A stretch of 64,000 nt of DNA from Chryseobacterium rhizosphaerae (lineage in GTDB: Bacteria; Bacteroidota; Bacteroidia; Flavobacteriales; Weeksellaceae). Of the stretch, positions 60,065 to 64,000 are shown in pieces. Both the position numbers and the translations under genes were made by a program. The notes under the pieces were generated by a model. The model was given only the letters and a program-made list of their open reading frames with translations. It was not told the DNA's origin and ran no database searches. Numbering within the stretch: position 1 is the first letter of the stretch; every line of letters begins with the position of its first letter. The stretch is from contig NZ_QNUF01000022.1 in NCBI RefSeq assembly GCF_003385455.1, positions 1-64,000 of the forward strand. The letters run 5' to 3'.

Positions 60065-61252
60065 CTATATTTTCTTTTTAGATACTTTAAAATAAAACAA
60101 ACTAATCATAAAAAGCACAATTACAGAGCATAATATGTATAAAGGATAGAAATGTAAGAGTTGTTTTCCAAAAAGGACAGCCATGATGATAGAGCTTACA
60201 GAGCTGCCTAAAGAAGAGAATATGACGATGAGTGAAGTAAAAAGATTTACTTTCTCTTTATCGGTCTGGGCAATCATTTTCGAATTAATAACAGGGTAGA
60301 GGGGTGATAAGAACAACCCGATAACCGGAAACAAAAACAGCAGCAGGCTTGAATTTTCCGAACCAAAATACTGTATGCCGACAATGGCTATAAGAATGGC
60401 AAGGATTAAAAATATACATGAAATATAATAACCGGGTAATGAAAACCTTCTGATAATATTGGCGGTTACAGTTCTTCCGGCGTAAGAGAAAAGTGCCAGG
60501 AAAGAGGTAGCCTGAAGGGCAAAAAATGAATTAACCTTTAGGTGGTTTTTATAGAATGACGGAAGCCATGAATTGAATCCCTGTTCCACAAATACGATAA
60601 AGAAGACTACTCCCAGAAAGAGCAGTACCTGTGGGGTGGCAAATCCCGATAATTCGGAGATCATCCCTTTATTTTCCTGTTGCTTGGCCTCTGAAATATC
60701 AGCTTTTGCAAATAAAATAATGGTGATGATGCAGACCAGTGCTATAAGTAAGAACCCAAATTTCCAGAATTGAGAATAGGAGCTTGAAATCAGCCAGCCG
60801 AAACCTGTATTGACTACAAATATTCCAATCATAAAGGAAGCTTCCACATTATTCATGGTTTTAGCCAGCGATTTTTCATCTGAGATATTATTCCGGATAA
60901 TTCCAAAAACACAAATTTTACCGATAGCAAAACATGCCCCAATGATGGCAAACCATAATTTATAAAACCAAAATACTTCAATAAACGGGAGAAGGCAGGA
61001 ACATATTCCTACAATACTCAAAGCCATAATTAATGCTTTTTTCGTTCCTGTTTTATTAATGAAACCTACGGCAAACAGAGAAATGAATGCGATAGGTAAA
61101 TCCTTGAATGATTCCAGAAGTCCCAGTTCACTGTAGGTAATTTTAGCCTCAGAAAGCTGAAGAATAATAAGCCCCATGCAATTCAATACCATCGAAAAAA
61201 TAAGAAAAGTCAATTTTAACGGAAGAGAAATATTGGAAAGCTTGACGGTCAT
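60065..61252 (-). CDS. MFS transporter, sugar-type (FucP/GlcP-like)
   Basis: This 395-residue inner-membrane transporter has about 12 hydrophobic segments. The N-terminal half includes GFINKTGTKKALIMAL, an MFS loop motif. It is cotranscribed with the NrtR-like regulator and is divergent from a SusC receptor. Together they fit a sugar uptake locus: outer-membrane import by SusC, then inner-membrane transport by this MFS protein. The sugar is unknown. Confidence 0.8.
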   Translation of the reverse strand: MTVKLSNISLPLKLTFLIFSMVLNCMGLIILQLSEAKITYSELGLLESFKDLPIAFISLFAVGFINKTGTKKALIMALSIVGICSCLLPFIEVFWFYKLWFAIIGACFAIGKICVFGIIRNNISDEKSLAKTMNNVEASFMIGIFVVNTGFGWLISSSYSQFWKFGFLLIALVCIITIILFAKADISEAKQQENKGMISELSGFATPQVLLFLGVVFFIVFVEQGFNSWLPSFYKNHLKVNSFFALQATSFLALFSYAGRTVTANIIRRFSLPGYYISCIFLILAILIAIVGIQYFGSENSSLLLFLFPVIGLFLSPLYPVINSKMIAQTDKEKVNLFTSLIVIFSSLGSSVSSIIMAVLFGKQLLHFYPLYILCSVIVLFMISLFYFKVSKKKI

Positions 61253-61303
61253 TTTGGGGATTAATTTTATTAGGTTTTTATTACTTTTTATGAAATATTA
61301 GTG

Positions 61304-61311
61304 CGAAGATA
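61304..61311 (-). promoter_or_regulatory. Possible -7 box of the MFS-NrtR operon
   Basis: TATCTTCG on the minus strand is one base off consensus and lies 52 bases before the MFS start. No -33 TTG is seen. Confidence 0.35.
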
Positions 61312-61397
61312 ACGCTTCTAACCCTTAAAAATAAACGAAAAATTAAAATATTTATTAATGTAATGTTAATTAATTGAAAAAAAATATATTTTTATTG

Positions 61398-61410
61398 TCT
61401 CAATTTGAGA
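61398..61410. promoter_or_regulatory. 13-bp palindrome upstream of susC-like gene, candidate operator
   Basis: TCTCAATTTGAGA is a perfect odd-centred palindrome 20 bases before the SusC start. It may be bound by the NrtR-like regulator encoded nearby; this is inference from position. Confidence 0.45.
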
Positions 61411-61429
61411 ATTAAAATAATAACTGTAT

Positions 61430-64000
61430 ATGAATGTAAGAATATCAAGAAGCTTAGGGTTGGTTGCCGTCCTCTATTTTACGGCCAACTTCAGTGCCCA
61501 GACTAAGGTGAAGGACACGCTTTCTAAAGAAAACAAAATAGACGAGATCGTAATGATCGGTTACGGTAGTCAGAAAAAAAGTAATGTAACCGGAGCTATA
61601 TCCAGTGTAAGGGCCAAGGATATTGAAGATATTCCTTCTGGTAAGCCGGAACAGGTTCTTCAGGGAAGGGCAGCCGGAGTTTCTGTAGTTACCAATTCCG
61701 GGCAGCCGGGATCTGCAGCGACAGTAAGAGTTCGTGGTGTAACCAGCTTTGGAGCCGGAAGTAATGATCCTTTATGGGTAGTGGACGGTATTGTGGTAGA
61801 TAATATTGCATGGCTTAACCAGTCGGATATAGAGAATATAGAAATTCTGAAAGACGGTGCATCCTCTGCTATCTATGGTGTTTCCGCAGCGAAAGGAGTT
61901 ATCCTGGTAACGACTAAGAAGGGAAGGAAGGGTAAGATGAACTTAAGCTATAATGGTTTTTATGGTGTAGGATCAGCTGCCAAGAAACTTGATCTTCTGA
62001 ACGCCAGCCAGTATGGAACAATTATCAACGAAGCCCTGACCAATGCAGGAAAAGACCCAAGGTTCACCAACCCTCAATCTTTTGGTGCCGGAACAGACTG
62101 GCAGGATGTCGCTTTTAATACAGCTGAAAGAATGTCTCATGAGTTCAGTATCAGTGGTGGAAATGATAAATCAACTTTTTATTCTTCATTTGGCTATTAC
62201 GAGCAGGACGGAATTGTCCTGAGAGATATTTCCAATTATAAAAGAATGAATGTTAGGTTAAATTCCACGCATAAAGTTTTCGATTTTCTTACCATTGGGC
62301 AGACCTTATCGTATACCCACCAAAAGACCAAAGGTATTAATGCCAATGATGAGTATGGAGGTCCTTTAAGCTCTGTGATCAACCTTGATCCTATAACACC
62401 TGTAGTGGTGACAGACCCTGCTTTACTGAATACGAGCCCGTATAACAACTCCGGACTTTCTCCTTACCTGATCAGGGATGCTTTCGGAAATCCATACGGA
62501 GTATCTACTATTGTGGAAAATGAAATGACCAATCCACTGGCATTCAGACAGACGCAGCTGGGAAAATACAACTGGTCAGATGATTTTGTAGCCAATGTGT
62601 TTGCGGAACTGAAGTTTCTGGATCATTTTACATTCAAAACGACATTAAACGGTAAACTTTCCTATTGGGGCAAAGAGCAGTTTACCCCTAAATACTATCT
62701 GAATACCAACTCCAGAAATACTGTTTTCAACAGCTTTTTGAGAGAGAGTAACAGAAAGCTGGAATGGAATACTGAAAATACATTGACCTATCAGAATAAA
62801 TGGGGAGCGCATAACTTAAGTGTATTGATAGGCCAGGGGGCTTACTACTATAATATTGGCTCAGGAAACAATACGACTTATATTAATCTTCCGATTAATA
62901 GCTGGGAAGATGCATCTTTCAACTTTGATGTTCCTCAGGAGAACCGTTCTACCGTTGCCAATGATGGGGTTCAGACGCATAAAGCATCATATTTCGCAAG
63001 GGTGATCTATGATTACGAAGACAAATACCTTTTTACGGGAACAATCCGTAGAGATGGTTCTTCTAAATTTGCAAAAGGGCAGCACTGGGGAAATTTCCCG
63101 GCATTTTCATTGGGATGGAACGTTTCTAATGAGAACTTCTGGCCTGAAAATAAAATTGTAAACACGTTAAAATTTAGAGGAGGCTACGGTGTTTTAGGAA
63201 ATGATGCCATCGAGAACTTCAGATTTGCCAATTTCCTTAAATCAGGAAGCAACTATACCTATGGTGACAATAATATTGTCATCGGATACGCTCCAACAAC
63301 TTTGGAAAACCCGAATCTTCGATGGGAAGAAACCTCACAGCTGAATATTGCTGCAGATCTGAAACTATTGCAGGATTTCACTTTAACGGTAGACTGGTTT
63401 AAAAAGAAGACAACAGATATCCTTCGCCAGGTAGATATTCCCGGGTATGTGGGAGCTCCCGAAAGACCGTGGAGAAATGTTGGAGATATGGATAATACCG
63501 GAGTAGAGATCGCTTTAGGATATAAAAAGAACTGGAATGACTTTGGAATTTCTGTTAATGGGAATTTCTCCTATTTAAAGAATGAGGTAACCAGACTTGA
63601 GGATGATAAAATTTATGAAAATTTTGCTACATTCCAGTCTATGGGACCTGTGACAAGATTCCAGGTAGGATCACCATATGGTGCTTTTTTTGGGTATAAA
63701 AATGCGGGTATTTTCCAGACGCAGGCAGAAATTGACGCCTATAGAAATGCCAATGGCGACCTGATTCAGCCTGGTGCTAAACCTGGTGATTTTAGAAGAA
63801 CGGATGTGAATGGTGATGGTAAAATCAGTGATGAAGATTACGAATATTTAGGAAGTTCCGTACCCAAATTTACATATGGGCTTACTGTGAATCTTAACTA
63901 TAAAAATGTAGACCTGATGATATTTGCTCAGGGACAAGGTGGAAATAAAATTTTCCAGGGATTAAGAAGACTTGACCTATTCTACAGCAATTACCAGACT
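61430..64000 (+). CDS. SusC/RagA family TonB-linked outer-membrane receptor (3' partial)
   Basis: The ATG at 61430 opens a frame that stays open for 857 codons to the end of the window. A signal peptide (MNVRISRSLGLVAVLYFTANFSAQ) is followed almost at once by the TonB box IDEIVMIGYGSQKKSNVTGAIS. The plug domain has LQGRAAGVSVVTNSGQPGSAATVRVRG, DPLWVVDGIVV and NIEILKDGASSAIYG. The barrel then follows (for example SYNGFYGVGSAAKKLDLLN, FSLGWNVSNE, GDFRRTDVNGDGKISDEDYEYLG). The usual N-terminal carboxypeptidase-regulatory-like domain of SusC is missing. A SusD partner would be expected downstream, beyond the window. It imports glycan oligomers or other nutrients with TonB energy. Confidence 0.9.
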   Translation, partial: MNVRISRSLGLVAVLYFTANFSAQTKVKDTLSKENKIDEIVMIGYGSQKKSNVTGAISSVRAKDIEDIPSGKPEQVLQGRAAGVSVVTNSGQPGSAATVRVRGVTSFGAGSNDPLWVVDGIVVDNIAWLNQSDIENIEILKDGASSAIYGVSAAKGVILVTTKKGRKGKMNLSYNGFYGVGSAAKKLDLLNASQYGTIINEALTNAGKDPRFTNPQSFGAGTDWQDVAFNTAERMSHEFSISGGNDKSTFYSSFGYYEQDGIVLRDISNYKRMNVRLNSTHKVFDFLTIGQTLSYTHQKTKGINANDEYGGPLSSVINLDPITPVVVTDPALLNTSPYNNSGLSPYLIRDAFGNPYGVSTIVENEMTNPLAFRQTQLGKYNWSDDFVANVFAELKFLDHFTFKTTLNGKLSYWGKEQFTPKYYLNTNSRNTVFNSFLRESNRKLEWNTENTLTYQNKWGAHNLSVLIGQGAYYYNIGSGNNTTYINLPINSWEDASFNFDVPQENRSTVANDGVQTHKASYFARVIYDYEDKYLFTGTIRRDGSSKFAKGQHWGNFPAFSLGWNVSNENFWPENKIVNTLKFRGGYGVLGNDAIENFRFANFLKSGSNYTYGDNNIVIGYAPTTLENPNLRWEETSQLNIAADLKLLQDFTLTVDWFKKKTTDILRQVDIPGYVGAPERPWRNVGDMDNTGVEIALGYKKNWNDFGISVNGNFSYLKNEVTRLEDDKIYENFATFQSMGPVTRFQVGSPYGAFFGYKNAGIFQTQAEIDAYRNANGDLIQPGAKPGDFRRTDVNGDGKISDEDYEYLGSSVPKFTYGLTVNLNYKNVDLMIFAQGQGGNKIFQGLRRLDLFYSNYQT

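Noticed and set aside
62236..62448. 70-codon minus-strand frame inside the SusC gene
   Set aside because: Antisense shadow of a strongly supported SusC/RagA coding sequence.

Overview
The window comes from a low-GC member of the Bacteroidota, class Flavobacteriia, most likely Chryseobacterium or a close relative. Three things point there. Upstream regions carry the Bacteroidota -7 box TAnnTTTG, sometimes with a -33 TTG 19-20 bases before it. Starts lack Shine-Dalgarno sequences. The proteins are typical of the group: a T9SS type A sorting tail, a SusC/RagA TonB receptor, a GldI-like FKBP lipoprotein, DUF4294, DUF1015 and DnaX without its zinc module. No tRNA, rRNA, CRISPR array, prophage or insertion sequence was found. 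The base composition looks like ordinary chromosome.

Layout. 1-1.4 kb: the end of a secreted JAMM-motif protein and a small secreted protein. 1.6-6.7 kb: lolD, an L,D-transpeptidase lipoprotein, radC, a FemAB/GNAT-like protein, a PhyH-type dioxygenase, a small membrane protein and ppa. 6.9-11.1 kb: a DUF1349 protein divergent from a LuxR-type regulator, a minimal AraC protein, and an alpha-oxoamine synthase with a TetR regulator. 11.2-16.5 kb: dnaX split at an A10 slippery run, an aromatic-rich leader peptide ahead of a DAHP synthase-chorismate mutase fusion, rsgA and ndk. 16.6-20.5 kb: alpha-L-fucosidase, then a RiPP-like cassette of a Sec-exported CxxC-tailed peptide, an MNIO (DUF692) oxidase and a DUF1772 membrane protein.

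20.7-30 kb: rpe, M42 peptidase, DUF4294, two NUDIX/tRNA-modification genes, ilvE, an FKBP lipoprotein with a cyclophilin-FKBP fusion, and an aspartyl protease with a PDZ domain. 30-39 kb: alpha/beta hydrolase, three tandem M28 peptidase paralogs (one apparently a pseudoenzyme), and serC-serA-DUF1015. 39-49.5 kb: ferredoxin divergent from a LuxC-like reductase, a Bax inhibitor-like protein, a 0.8 kb noncoding tandem duplication, peroxiredoxin-thioredoxin-DUF6952, M16 protease, an aminotransferase and rsmG. 49.5-64 kb: lipoprotein, DUF922 protease, AddB-like nuclease, patatin-barrel protein, T9SS hydrolase, glutaryl-CoA dehydrogenase, an NrtR-like regulator with an MFS sugar transporter, and a SusC receptor running off the end.

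The strongest candidates for undescribed biology are: (1) a 42-residue leader peptide at 13014-13142, 45% Phe/Tyr/Trp, with mutually exclusive RNA pairings ahead of the first aromatic pathway gene; (2) the peptide-MNIO-DUF1772 cassette at 18637-20478; (3) dnaX, which needs a -1 slip on A10 to make tau; (4) the M28 paralog that lost a zinc ligand and its general base; and (5) a dyad overlapping the -33 box of the peroxiredoxin promoter.
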